Part shown: piece by piece, positions 39,760 to 50,633 of the stretch
Position numbering within the stretch: position 1 is the first letter of the stretch
Layout: every line of letters begins with the position of its first letter
Assembly: GCF_020360975.1 (NCBI RefSeq)
Contig: NW_025408668.1
Coordinates: 434,001 to 498,000, forward strand
Direction of reading: 5' to 3'
Length of the DNA: 64,000 bases
Source of the DNA: Hirsutella rhossiliensis
Lineage: Eukaryota > Ascomycota > Sordariomycetes > Hypocreales > Ophiocordycipitaceae
The notes under the pieces: model-generated
What the model was told of the DNA's origin: nothing
Seen by the model: only the letters and a program-made list of their open reading frames with translations
Database searches by the model: none
Position numbers and translations under genes: made by a program

Positions 39760-42442
39760 GCTTCTGGGGCCATCAGGCTGCTCAGATCACAGCGATAGAG
39801 AATCGAAACCTCCACAAGATATCAACGTTCTCCCTACAGGCGCCGTATATGCCGATCCGCGAGCGAGTATCGTCATATGCGTTAAAGCTACTAATAGATG
39901 AGCATCGCAAGATCCTCTAGACCCCGAAGTCAACGGGCCAAACCGCCGCCAGGTCAATGTCCTTGTAATTGGGCTACTAGTCGAGGGCTACCGTGCTGCC
40001 ATCGAATCTTCGAGTCTATCAACACCAATACCTCCCTTACACTCGACGACTTCGACCCATTTTGGTATATTCCGATCGATACAAGCGCTCAGGGCACAAG
40101 CCCTACTCGGGCACCATACGAGCCACAAGTTATCAGGGCTAAGGGCCGCCCCAAGGGCTCACTCAACCTCGAAGAGTCACGGCGGTCAAGATCAACGCGG
40201 CGGGATCCGTCACATCACGAGATCGCTGAACGGCATGAGCGGGCTGAGGCTATACGACTGCCTCCTCCTCAACGGCACCAGCGGCGATGACGGGTACGGT
40301 AACGGCCGCGATGACTTCAACGGAACGAGGGCTGCGGCACATCGAGGAAAACGGCGATACGTACGAGGCAGGCACACGGATGCAACGGGCGTATCAACAA
40401 GCCGGGCGTCAAACGCCAGTCTCTGATGATGACGATCAGCCGGTACGGCGGGAGACCCAAGACTGCATCTTCGTCGCTGGCCTCACGGACGATGCCGCCC
40501 TTGAGGATGTATGGGATCAATTGGAATCACAGTTAGATGAAGCGGATCAGGCACGTAGTGCACTCGAAGAAGGAGGCCTGTTGTAAACACCAAAGAATAG
40601 TCTCATCAGCATAGAAAGCGCAGTACGAATAGCTTCAATTTTGGGTGCCTTATCGTTGAAGGAGAACTGTTACTACCTGGCTCTACTTATCGTAGAGAAT
40701 GTGTGCATACAAATTGGCGGTATCGGCCCTCTTCGGCCGTCAGCCACAGTTAATCCACTTTTTGGGTGTACAGTTAATGAAAGTGGGTGGATAGATAACT
40801 TGGGCCTATTTTTAGCTTGAAATTCAGTGCGCGAGGCTCCGCTTTCACACCTGACAAGGAAAGACGTGCACGAAAATTGAGAAATTCGACACCCTACCCT
40901 AAAACACGTATAACATGGATGAAATGGGCTTTCTATTCCTTATGAGCATTTGAACGAACAGGGTATTCCTCTTATTATAAAAAACAAGGCAAAATTGCTC
41001 GGCGTATTAAAAAATGGCAACCCATCCTCCATTACGTTCAAGATGTGCGTCAGTCAAGAGATGGCATCGCTGCCCCATTTCTCATCCACCAAGACAAGCC
41101 AGCACAAACTCTGGACTTTTGGTTCGTGAAACGTGAATCAAGTCGTCAATAAATATTTTTAACACGTCAAAAACGAGGTGGACGAATCACAATATTGAAA
41201 TGAGCAGCTCACCGGTACGTTCGACCGGTTTACCAGGGCGAAAGCTCGAAACGGTTGTGCTTATCGCCTTTGGTTCCCGATGGCCACTTAACCATTTTAG
41301 TATCGAATTTATGGAGTGGTGTGACCGGCACCGACTGATCGTTGTGGTGTTTCCCCTCAATCCATTCATCGGCTGCAACCCTTGATGTATCGTTATTCAG
41401 CCTCTCTCAACAGCGTATACGCATGATCTTATCCAGTACACAGACAAATCAAAAAGTTTCATTGGATTGCTGAAATCGAAGATCTAGACTGTGTTTTGGA
41501 ACGCTTTCCAGGAAGTAGTCGAGAAGTCCTCTGTTGATGCTGGCCGCAACAGCCGAAGGCTGAGCAGCACCCTCGGAGCCCTCAATATGAGTTTTAAGTG
41601 CTTGATATGAGAGTTAAAGTATGCAGAGAACAAGTAGTCACAAGAACCAGCGCAGGCAGACCGGTAAGGCTTCAAAGATGATCTCTTCTGCTGTACAGAT
41701 TCTAGTGCAGACGAGGTGTTTAGCTCTAAAATTGTGGCTCAAGCTCGCCAAAAAATGACAGTGAAAGGACTCCAAAAGAAAGAGGAGGCTCTGAAGAAGG
41801 AGGCCCGAAAGCTTCAGCGACAGCAGAAGGCAGCGGAGCAAAAGCTCTCGCTCTAGAGAAGAGGAAGCAATGAGAGGCGGAAATTGGGAGAAAACGACGG
41901 ATGACGGAGGCCGTGAAGCAAAATAAGGAGATAAATTGGCATTATTAACAAGAGCTGAAGATTTTGAAAGTGGAAAAGCCACAGAAAATGCAGAATGACC
42001 GACGGGTGGCTTCTGAGGGTCGCGAGAGGAGTCAGGATGTTCACGCTGCAAAAATTGTCACTCTTCCGTTCACACCAGAGCGGGCCATAGCATTGCAGGT
42101 ACCAAACAGACTATATAATAACGCAAATAACAAGGCAATGATAACTTCAAACGACATATCCTGTCCTCAAAGGCCCTCTTTAGCTGTTGATAGTGATCGG
42201 GAGGCAATGGGTGCATTTCGGGGACTTGCGCGATCGGAGAGTAACAGAAGACGACCTCGATGGCTGGATGACTTCAAAAAAATTGAGTGACATCTTTGAG
42301 CATTATTAACTGCTCTTATAAAATTTTAGAACAATTCAAATAGTATTCGTGAAGTTATTCTCAGTTCTTTGCTGGAATGCAATGAGCCCAAAATCCGGCG
42401 AATCGCCAGATCCGGCAGATCACCGGAAAATCCCTTACATAA

Positions 42443-42489
42443 CAGGCGCGGACGTCCGCGCCGACTTTAAAGGCGCGGGGGTCCGCGCC
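42443..42489. repeat. Paired GC-rich palindromes
   Basis: GGCGCGGACGTCCGCGCC and GGCGCGGGGGTCCGCGCC separated by GACTTTAAA, the inverted counterpart of 28571-28616. It lies a few bases from the right end of P3, as the other copy lies 4 bp from the left end of P1. Confidence 0.85.
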
Positions 42490-42512
42490 TCTATTGGCTC
42501 CCGGTGGTCCAT

Positions 42513-42735
42513 TCTGGGTGTTGCAGTCGAAAGTGGAGGATCTGTAAATAGCTGAGTGTCGCGGCCCTCTAGGGTTGGTCCCTCCGGGCGGAATAAATTG
42601 CATTGCATTGCATTGGCTCCCGGTGGACTGGGGCGGCTGATGCAATGCAATTTATTCCGCCCGGAGGGACCAACCCTAGAGGGCCGCGACACTCAGCTAT
42701 TTACAGATCCTCCACTTTCGACTGCAACACCCAGA
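42513..42735. repeat. Perfect palindrome with 94-bp arms
   Basis: Arms 42513-42606 and 42642-42735 are exact inverted copies, separated by a 35-bp spacer that contains ATTGGCTCCCGGTGG. The same string lies just left of the left arm (42494). This may be a fold-back transposon or the product of an inverted duplication. Confidence 0.9.
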
Positions 42736-42909
42736 AGCCCCACATTTTGCTCCTATCCGTACATTTCAGCCTCCATTTCGCCGTTGACAGGCCTGCTTGA
42801 AGGCCCATTTCTCCAAGTGTTCAGCATCCTATTCTCAGCAGCTGAAGCCCGGTCTGTCAATGAGAGGCTGTATGGTGCTAGTACTGTGCACTCTGGTTTG
42901 CCAGTACTG
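42736..42909. other. Presumed 3' untranslated end of the LINE
   Basis: No assignable frame. No A-run marks the 3' end of the element, so the boundary between the LINE and flanking DNA is unknown. Confidence 0.35.
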
Positions 42910-45900
42910 TCATCGTTGGTCCGTGTCTAGTCTCCCGGTTGCCATCGCGAATTTGATCGTAGCGCGTACTGCTGGTAGGTTCGGCTTCCATTTGTCGCCA
43001 TCGGACATCGACTTCCCTCCTAGGAAGAAAGACAGATTTCCCATCTTGGTTCGATTGCATTTCATCATGCTTTCTCTTTCAGAGATCCATGCCTTACATC
43101 GAAAGAGGAAGTGCTCCACTGTCTCGATTGCTTGACCACAGCCACATAGGTCGCTTTCTGCCGCCTGTATTCCATGAAGGTAACTATTGAGTCTCGATTT
43201 GCCTGTGCGAAGTTGCGCAAGTACTCTCGCTTCTTTCCCACTAAGTGAGTCGTAGATCGTTCGCGTATGTCTGCCTGGTAACGCCGTGTCAATTCTTTTC
43301 GAGTATCTTCCCACTCGCAGGAATTTCCAGTCTTTGCTGTTGCAGTCCAGAGAGCACTAGTCTTGTTCTTGTCGAGCGGGCTTGAAATGGCGAGTTCTCC
43401 TGGATGCGCCCTCGCGTGTCGCTTTCCGCGCTGCTGCCTTTGCTTTTGCCCCAACGCAAACCCTTCAGCTCCTGCCGGGGCCCATATCATACGAATCGAA
43501 ACACCCCGTTGCCGGAAGAGCCTGACATGCTTGTAAATTTCTTGGATGATGTATTGGCCCGACTGCTGGCGCGGTTGGCCAATCGCCTGCATGGCCGATC
43601 TGTTGCTTGTGACAAAGACTAGCTCTCTTTGCTCGAGTCGCGCTGGCATACATCGCAGAGCCGTGGCAATCGCCTCCAGCTCCGCGACATATGGGTTTTG
43701 ATCTTCTCGCGGCCCCAGAGTGATGGAATAGCTCGCCAGTGCTTCTTGCTCGTTGTTGACTCTCGTATCTCGAACACAGCCTCCCATGCCGACTACGCCT
43801 CGCCTTTCGGATGAGCTCGTCGCGACGACAATGCCTTGCGCTTTCGCAACCAACTCAGCTGCCTGGTCATCATCGAGGTCACAGAGAACACGAATGCGGT
43901 CTTCCCACGGGGCCACCGCGTATTCTCTGATGACTTCCAATCTTTGACCTGCTGACTCTCCATGCTCTTGAGCCATCGTTTGCAGTGGGGACGTGAATCT
44001 TCGGCACACTCTGATGCCCAGCCGGGCGAGAGGATGCGCCCTCGGAGAGTACGAACGCTGATCCAAAACCTCGCCGCTGCTTGAGTGTGCCGATTTACCA
44101 CCGGCCGAATGCTTGCCTCTGCTTCCGCGACTGCCGTCGACACGGTACGGAACGCTCCGGTCACCGCCTGCGCCCCTACCATCTGTGCTCGATTCAACCA
44201 GTAGCCCTCCCTCACTCCGCATGCATGAGCCCAGACAGTGGAGGCATAATCCATAGCAGGCGCAACCGCAGCCGTGAACAACTGCCTGGCCACCCGGGCG
44301 ACAATCCACGCAGTCTTTTCAGCTGCATCGCGGTTTCCAGTCCCTTCGATGCCGCTCGTGCCATATGCTCCTTATATCGTAGTTTTGCATCCATGACCAC
44401 TCCCAGCACCTTGGCGTTTTCCTGTGGCCAGATCGTTCTTCCTTTGATAACAAATGGACTTGAGCTAGAGCGCTCGGCCATTCGTGTAAAGTGAATGATG
44501 GTCGTCTTGTCGCCCTCGAACGTCGCCCCGCTCCGCTTTTCCCACTCTAGGCACGGTCGATGATGGACTGGATTCCGTCCCGGTTCGACTCTGCAGTCGA
44601 GCCTGTGACCCAAGCCGAGTAATCGTCCACGAATGCGATTGATCCTCCGGAGGTGCTGATTTTGGTCTGCACTAGGTCTGCGTTGAAGAAAAGAAAGAGA
44701 ATCGGCGAAAGCGGCGATCCCTGGGGAAGACCTGCTTGTGGGAGCTCTTGCTGTGCGGTACAGTGTCCATTGACCGTGATGCTGGCCGTCCGCTCAGAGC
44801 AGAATGCGTCTACCCACCTGACCAGCTCGCGGGGCAAACCCCTCGCTGCGAGCCGTTGTAGAAGCCTATCCTTGAACACTCCGTTATAAGCACCCTTGAC
44901 GTCGAAGTTCACAAGACTAAGCACCTTGCCCATTCGCCATGCTTTGTAGATTTTCTCTTGCAGGAGCACGAGAGCCTGCTCCGCGGAACGCCTCTTCCTG
45001 GCTCCAAAGTGGTTAGTTGGCAACAGCCCAAACGTTTCCACCGCAAAGGAAATCCGCTCGGCCATCACCGCCTCCAGGATCTTGCCCAGTGTCGACAGCA
45101 ACGATATTGGTCGCCAGGCCCTCGCCGCAGTGTAATCATCTTTTCCCGGCTTCTTCAGTGGGATGATCTTTGCCATTCGCCATTGCTTCGGCAGGACTCC
45201 ATGTTCCACTGATAGCCGGAACAGATGCACCACTCGCCCTCTGACCACCGGCCATAGCTGTCTCCAGACCATGGCTGGCAGGCCGTCGTCTCCAGGCGCC
45301 TTCCAGGGTTTGGCTGTCATGACTTTCCTTTCAATCTCCTCCATGGTCAGTTCTGGCATGGGCACCGGCGCCCGTTGCGGTCCTTCATGTTCAGGCTCGA
45401 TAGCGTCCGGTAGTGGCGGAAAAAAAGGCACTGAGCAGCTCCTCCGCCTGTTCCTGCTTGTCTTTCGTCACCGTTCCATTTTCCCCTCTTCAACTGTGGT
45501 ACCTTGTTGTCCCCACAGTCCATTCCCGCCTTGAGGTATTTAGCGGCCCTCCAAATGTTGCCGTCATCGGCCAGAAAGTCATCCCAATGCTGCCGTTTTT
45601 GTTTGCGAATGGCGTCATGGAATTCTTTCGCTGCTTCTTTCGCCCGCCTTTCCAGGTCCACCACTGGCTGTCCCACTCGCCTTCTTGACCTAGCTTGATT
45701 TCTCCAGAAGGTGTAGACCTGTCGCAGTCGGGTGAGGTCGGTCGTCCACCATCTCTTTGCATACGGGGATGGCTTCGCCCGTGGCGTCAGGTCATTGATC
45801 GCACTAAGCACTACTTCCATGAAGCGGTCGGTCTGGTCTTGTAAACTGCCGTCCCAAGATATTGGTCGCAGCTCCTGCTCGACCCTGTTCCTGATTGCTG

Positions 45901-46985
45901 TCCAGGGCGCGTTCCTAAGTAGAAGCCTCGGTGTGAGGTCTCTTTCTGGTAGGTCGATGTCAAAGGCTGTATGAATGGCCCGGTGGTCCGATCCATATTC
46001 CGCTGGGTGAATGGCGCATTTCACCATGTCGTCCGCCAGTTCCGTCGACACCAACATCAGATCAATCGTGCTTTCCTTATCTGGACCCTGCCAAGTCTTC
46101 GTGCCGCGGGGGAGCAGGCTGCAAAGGCCATGTTCGTTCATAAGGTCGATGATTGGTTGACCTCACCTTGTCTCCTGGACGTGACACAATCGCCTCCCAG
46201 AGTAGGTCGTGCCGATTGAAGTCCCCTGCCAACACCACATCGGTTCGCTTGCCAGTGCCGTTACGGAAACGGGTGATTAGACCGCCCAGTTCCGTCGTTG
46301 TGAGAATCAGGGCCTCCTCGTCCTTCCCTTGTACATACACCGACATCACCAAGACATCTCTATCTGGCAGATGCAGCACAGCCGCTGTCAGGTCTGACGA
46401 CGGTATCGGGACCTGCTCCGAGTCGATGTCCTTCCGTATCCAAAGCATGCTCCTGACCGGCCATCCCGCCTCGTTGGTCTGCGTCGGAAGTATCCTTGAC
46501 CAACTGCTATGGCCCATCGGGGCCGTCACGATCATCCCGTCCTTCTTGCGCGCGTAGGGCTCTGCAATCGCCAGCACCGCGCAGTCCTTCAATTCCTCGT
46601 CGTTCATAACACTGAGCTGTACCGTGTCTCGCTTGCGTACGTTAAGCTGGAAGATACCTAGCTTTCTATGCATGGCGTGGTGGGTTGCGCAATCGACAAT
46701 TCTGGCTGAGCGACTCGTGCGGTCCTCCGCAGGGCACGCACTTTGGCTCCGCCGCAATGCACTCCCTATGGTGGTGCCCCGGCTTCGCGCATCTACCGCA
46801 GGTCTGCGGTTTCTTGCATGAGAAGGCCTTGTGACCGATTTCTTGGCAGTTGTAGCATTGCACTGGTCCTTTGCGCGGCTCGAAGACACTCGTGCACGCC
46901 GATTCCCCAGCCAGGTCAAAGTATTGGCCATCCAGTAGTTTCTTCGCATCGCTCCCCTTTGTAACGTAAACAGCCATTGACCCAT
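42910..46985 (-). pseudogene. LINE ORF2: endonuclease, reverse transcriptase, RNase H (frame-broken)
   Basis: In order: an AP-type endonuclease (46077-46985 and 45347-46141; KLGIFQLNVRKRD, VVLAGDFNRHDLLW, GSDHRAIH). Then reverse transcriptase (44547-45431; KAPGDDGLPAMVWR, WRPISLLSTLGKILE, GLPQGSPLSPILFLFF and catalytic FVDDY), an RNase H region (43065-44309; GVVGMGGCVRD, YVAELEAIATAL, FVTSNRSAMQAI), and a terminal domain with CGCGQAIETVEHFLFRC. RNase H reads TSN where an Asp is usual (FTDNQ), a likely decay change. Frame changes near 46100, 45400, 44580 and 44290 break it. The protein nicks target DNA and copies its RNA there. Confidence 0.85.
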
Positions 46986-48016
46986 ACGCTTTTCCTATCT
47001 CTTTATTGCTCAACCACGAAATCTTGGCAATGGTGACGTTGTTCTCCACGCCAAGTGCCTCGGCTGCACCCGTCAAGACGTAGCCTTCTGCGTCCAACAC
47101 TGCCGTGCGATTGGCATTGTCGACCTTGACTGGGTAGAGTTGATCCCTCATGACCCGCGCTCCTATGACCGCCGTCTTCTGCGCAGCGTCTTTGACTCTC
47201 TGAAGTTCTGTTTCATTCCTGCACATGATCTTAACACGTTCTGCGTTCCGCGCGTCTTTCACGACTGCCGCGCATCGCCACCCTTCATGACCCTCCTTCG
47301 CCCTCATCTCGGCCTCGACGGCTTGCCGGATTTCTCCCACCTGCGCTCTGCCTCTGTTCTGATCTTCGACTCGTGATAGGTCGATTGTGCAATAGAGCGT
47401 GTCGCTGAACGACGATGGTGTCATGCGCGTTGATGGGCTGCTCAGGTTCGTTGATATATTCGACGGCGTTATTCGGGCAACGTCCGCATACGAGGCTTGA
47501 GGGCTGTTCCTCTCCGAGTTCGTTGCGGCATTGAACGCTTCAAGCTGCTCCCGAATCTGTCTCAGGTCCTTCTTCGTATTTTGGAGTTCCTCTCGCAACT
47601 CCTTGTTCTCGCGATCAGACTCTCTGCGTGATTCCTTGACTTGAGACTGGAGCTCTCGGATCAGGCTCTCCTGGGCACGGATGGTGTCGCTCTGTTCGTG
47701 TATCGCATCCTTCAATCTTCCCATTTCACCTCCCATTCTCCCCAACACCTCCAGCACCTCTGAGCATCGCCTTGCCGGTCTCGCCATTGCTGCGAGCCTT
47801 CTTCTCTTCGATTACGCGTTCAATTTCGGTTTCGGCTGGCGATATCCGCGTCGCTCGAGTCGCCGGTCTTTTTGACGTCTTCGATGTCGCGTTTTCGAGC
47901 GATCGAAGTGTGTCTTGGACCCTTCCGCTGGGCGTCACTCCACGCGTCGACCGCGTCGGCGATGCTGACGGGCTACCCAACCCCACCGCGACCTGGCCTG
48001 CGCTACCCCCCGCCAT
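46666..48016 (-). pseudogene. LINE ORF1, gag-like with CCHC knuckles (one frame break)
   Basis: The start at 48016 (MAGGSAGQVAVGLGSPSASP) shifts near 47780 into a 373-codon frame. That frame has a long coiled coil (IRELQSQVKESRRESDRENK and on), a Ser/Thr-rich linker, an RRM-like middle (ERVKIMCRNETELQRVKDAA), and zinc knuckles CYNCQEIGHKAFSC, CGRCAKPGHHHREC and CVPCGGPHESLSQNC. ORF1 proteins bind the element RNA. ORF2 begins in overlap with its end, as usual for the clade. Confidence 0.85.
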
Positions 48017-48143
48017 GGCGTATGGGCCGAACCCACCACCACGAACTAAAAGCCGGGATAAAAGTCTTTACAAAAAAGGAGACCTCAATTGAGATCTCAA
48101 AGTCCCAGGATATCAATGGTCGGTCAGCTCTGTCGTTCGTCGG

Positions 48144-49629
48144 GGCGGCTGATACACTGGCGCCCGGGCGCCATTTTAGAATTGGCGCCCGGGGCGCGTT
48201 TTCTGACTAAGCCCCAAAACCGTGTCCCCTAATAGCACACATGTGCAACGCAAGCTTCGTTTATACCTATGCTCGTTCAGCAATTCGGCCATACCAAAAA
48301 AAGGACATTATTACAATTTGACTACGATACACTGTTCTACCGAGTTGGTAGTCGTATGCAAGGCTTGCTGCTTCCTGCTGTCCCGTTCAATGCTCTCCCA
48401 GATGTCTTTCACACCTCTTCTCTTATTTGCCAGGGGATTGTTACCCATCTCCTTGGCGACCTGGGTTTCAACGCGTTCATCCTCGGCTTTACTCCAGTCC
48501 AGATACGCCATCCTCTCTTCCTTCGTCCATTCCCTTGATCCTGTTGAAGTGACGCAGCGCTTGGACATTTGTTTGTAGTCCAAACACCATTCATAGCTCT
48601 GTTTGTCATACCTGAGTACAAGCCCCATCGCCCTGCGATATTTCTGGTTGGTCTTGATGCTGCCGGCGGCTGCGCTGCGTACCATGCGTTCCTTGCGGCA
48701 ACATATCTGCCGTAGATGGCTTCTGGGGAGTCGTAACTCGGCGGTGATAAGAGAGGGTCGTGCAAAACCGGTGGCTCAGGAACCAGAGACTCTTCGCCTG
48801 CTGAGATTTGTATAGCTCCAGCTGGGAAATCCGGGATGACAGAGGGGAAGGGAGCAATAGGTGAGTCTGGTGGACTGGGGGAGGTAAATGTGGCGTGTGA
48901 ACCAGCAGAAGAGGGCCGAATGGCTTCTCCAGGGCATTGGATAGCATTGGTGAAAGGTATCTCTCGTGACACCGACGCACTCTCTGTTGGATCAGCCGGA
49001 ACAGAAACTGTGGTTAGTCCAGGATTTGCATCTAGCTGCGGGACAGGATCCAAGACCTGTGCTGCCTTAAACCTTAGCGGGCAGTCCCTTGAGGTCATAA
49101 TATGGCCAACCGTGTGGCATCTGCTGCATTTACTGGGAGCTCTCCTGCTAGCCTCGACTATCTCAAATCCGGAGGATCCTCGTCTAGTGCTCGTCGTCGG
49201 TTGACCGTGTCTCACATTAAGGTGTTTTGAGGCTCGTCTTGGTTCCAGGACAGGCCGTGGCTGGACTATATCACGCTTCAAGTGCCAATGAGGGTGAAAA
49301 TGCTCCAGCAAAAGGTTTCGCTTTTCTTCCTCTAGTCTCTTTAGCGTGTGTGAGCATGGCAGCCCATGTGAGGATGTAAAAGTCAAAGTGCAAGGAGCTT
49401 TTTGTGACCCTTGGAGCAATTGCCGCTGCTCTTGAACCTTGCGTAAAGCATGGTGCGAAACCCAGCCCCGCACTGCCTCGAACATCACCCCGGAGACGTC
49501 GAGGGGCGTCCGCAGTTGCTGAGACACTCGAATATAATTGAGTTCCTTCAGTTGGTTCGTGATGGCGTGTTTCATTGCTTGCCAGACGTCGAAGAGGTCG
49601 AATGTAGAGGTCTTGATATGTGACTTTAA
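48144..49629 (-). mobile_element. Second copy of MULE M1 (M1b), 3' half only
   Basis: The terminal repeat at 48144 and the following 1.48 kb match M1 (21015-22501) in reverse almost base for base, including the SWIM region (TSSHGLPCSHTLK) and knuckle CSRCHTVGHIMTSRDC. It breaks at 49629, inside the string that in M1 reads GATAAAGTCACAT. From there Helitron-like sequence begins. The N-terminal and catalytic parts are missing. Confidence 0.88.
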
Positions 49630-49663
49630 AATACTTCGAACACCCGTTAAGTTGCCAATGCAA
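48311..49663 (-). pseudogene. C-terminal half of the M1b MULE transposase
   Basis: A 388-codon frame (48409-49575) covers MKHAITNQLKELNYIRVSQQ through the SWIM and zinc-knuckle regions, intact where M1 has lost two bases. One missing C at about 48665 then shifts the frame relative to M1, which has it. The end ESIERDSRKQQALH and a final stop lie in the other frame at 48311. The two copies thus carry different homopolymer lesions. Confidence 0.8.
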
Positions 49664-49700
49664 GGGGCTTAACGGCTGAATATCCAGCCCGAAGGGTGAA
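49627..49700 (-). mobile_element. Helitron-like 3' terminus inserted in M1b
   Basis: On the - strand a hairpin CCGTTAAG/CTTAACGG (49644-49675, 16-nt loop) is followed after 9 nt by GTATTTTA and then by M1 sequence. The M1 copy gives the empty site, so this is a real insertion edge with no terminal inverted repeat. The helicase frame 300-370 bp inside fits a rolling-circle element. Confidence 0.5.
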
Positions 49701-49999
49701 CATCGTATACCTGCAATTCAACTTTCCTAGGGGGGGACCCCCTAGAACCCCCCTTTCGCCTGCAGCGGCCATCCAGCCGTTTAAACCGCTCCTTGACTGG
49801 CCCAATCTAACTATATACCTATATCGAACCTCCCCCTTCCCTGTAGCTTATAGGAAGACGTCGTTTAGTCAAGGTAGAGTGGTGGATACGGTGCATCGCT
49901 CAGCTGTTGACCCTGACGCCGTTGTTGGTCAGCGAGGCGCATCTTCATCCCTGCCTTAGCCTTTGTAGTTAGCCGTAAACGCAGCACGTAGGGACAGGC

Positions 50000-50633
50000 T
50001 TATAAACCTTCCGTCGGCGTGTGGTTATAGAGGCTCTGACGATCGAAAGGCGCCTCAAGGAGTAAGCCTTGCAGCGACGTAACCCGTGACACAGCAACAT
50101 AGCTAATACCGGCCTGGAAGTCGCGTGTAGCGAGATCAGTAACTATTTGATCCTTAGTTAGGCTCTGGCATTTGTGAACAGTGATAGCAAACGCCACCAT
50201 CAGGGGAAACTGCGTGCGAGCGCAGGTCTCGTTGCCCACTAGGAAATCACGCCTGACTGGGAGGATGGGTGAGATTTTCCTGCCCTCGTTAGTTGTTAGA
50301 TATGGCGGTCCGTCGTAGCTATCAAAGTCCACCATAATAACGGCCGGGGGATCTTCCAATGGCTCGGCGCCTGCGTTCCAGGCGATATCGTATACAGTAC
50401 CCTGAGCACCGTTAACTAGGCCAGCTGGCTGCCATAGGTTAGTAGTGAGCATTACCCTGGCGCCCTTAGCAACAGGGAACTTGTTAGATAGATTGCCAGC
50501 ATTGTCGCTTGGTGCCTGCCCCGCGCCCTTGCCCTGATTCTTTGCCTCCACCTGTACTGCCGGGAATTCTAGGAGCTTGTGGAAGAATGTGGTGTTTAGG
50601 GCTCTGATAAGATCTCTGCTACTGAGGCTAGAT
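50000..50633 (-). pseudogene. C-terminal part of a Pif1-type helicase (Helitron RepHel-like)
   Basis: Open from about 50630 to 50000: SLSSRDLIRALNTTFFHKLL, then VAKGARVMLTTNLWQPAGLVNGAQGTV, PVRRDFLVGNETCARTQFPL, AFAITVHKCQSLTKDQIV and YVAVSRVTSLQGLLLE. These are the late helicase motifs of Pif1-like proteins (motif V VHKCQS, motif VI VAVSRV). Helitrons encode such a helicase fused to a Rep nuclease; the Rep part and the Walker A half are not found here. The short distance to the hairpin end supports a Helitron. A relic of an ordinary Pif1 paralogue is the alternative. Confidence 0.75.

Larger units (their letters stand above)
37465..40586 (+). pseudogene. M2 MULE transposase, split by hAT element H2
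   Basis: ATG at 37465 (MESLTKTLFPTFQAAMEAAD) leads, after frame changes near 37710 and 38300, through KEKRGYWTISYLHDVHNHRL and the catalytic LVLDCTYKTNRFNMPLLNIC, VTDRDTALLKAL and LLCTWHINQNVV. It then reads FGRTTTSIVEGLHSHMKKFL, and H2 cuts the gene at FERFWQ. Beyond H2, frames resume with AIENRNLHKIST, a SWIM-type zinc-binding string CPCNWATSRGLPCCHRIFE and a Gln/Arg-rich tail. Unlike M1 it has no visible intron. It is broken as read. Confidence 0.8.
37234..40806 (+). mobile_element. Mutator-like transposon M2 nested in P3
   Basis: The 3573-bp element has imperfect terminal inverted repeats of about 65 bp (GGCCCAATTATCTATACACC on the left). It is flanked by a perfect 9-bp duplication TATTTTTAG (37225-37233, 40807-40815), the length typical of MULEs. 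A + strand transposase gene inside is interrupted by H2. Confidence 0.93.
36737..42435 (+). mobile_element. pogo transposon P3 carrying nested MULE M2
   Basis: Terminal repeats AGGGATTTTCCGATGATCTG and the complementary right end are flanked by TA (36735-36736, 42436-42437). Removing M2 with one 9-bp duplication leaves about 2117 bp almost identical to P4. The transposase is on the + strand but heavily frame-broken (traces: VPIDVSFDFLNHQKQ-like start, TWMKWAFYSL, IEFMEWCDRHR, HRLQP). Confidence 0.9.
42910..48016 (-). mobile_element. Tad-like non-LTR retrotransposon (LINE) with RNase H
   Basis: Two gene regions on the - strand: ORF1 with three zinc knuckles, then ORF2 with endonuclease, reverse transcriptase, RNase H and a terminal cysteine motif. 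This is the order of Tad1/I-clade LINEs of ascomycetes. About 5.1 kb of coding length suggests a near-complete copy, with several frame breaks. Confidence 0.88.
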
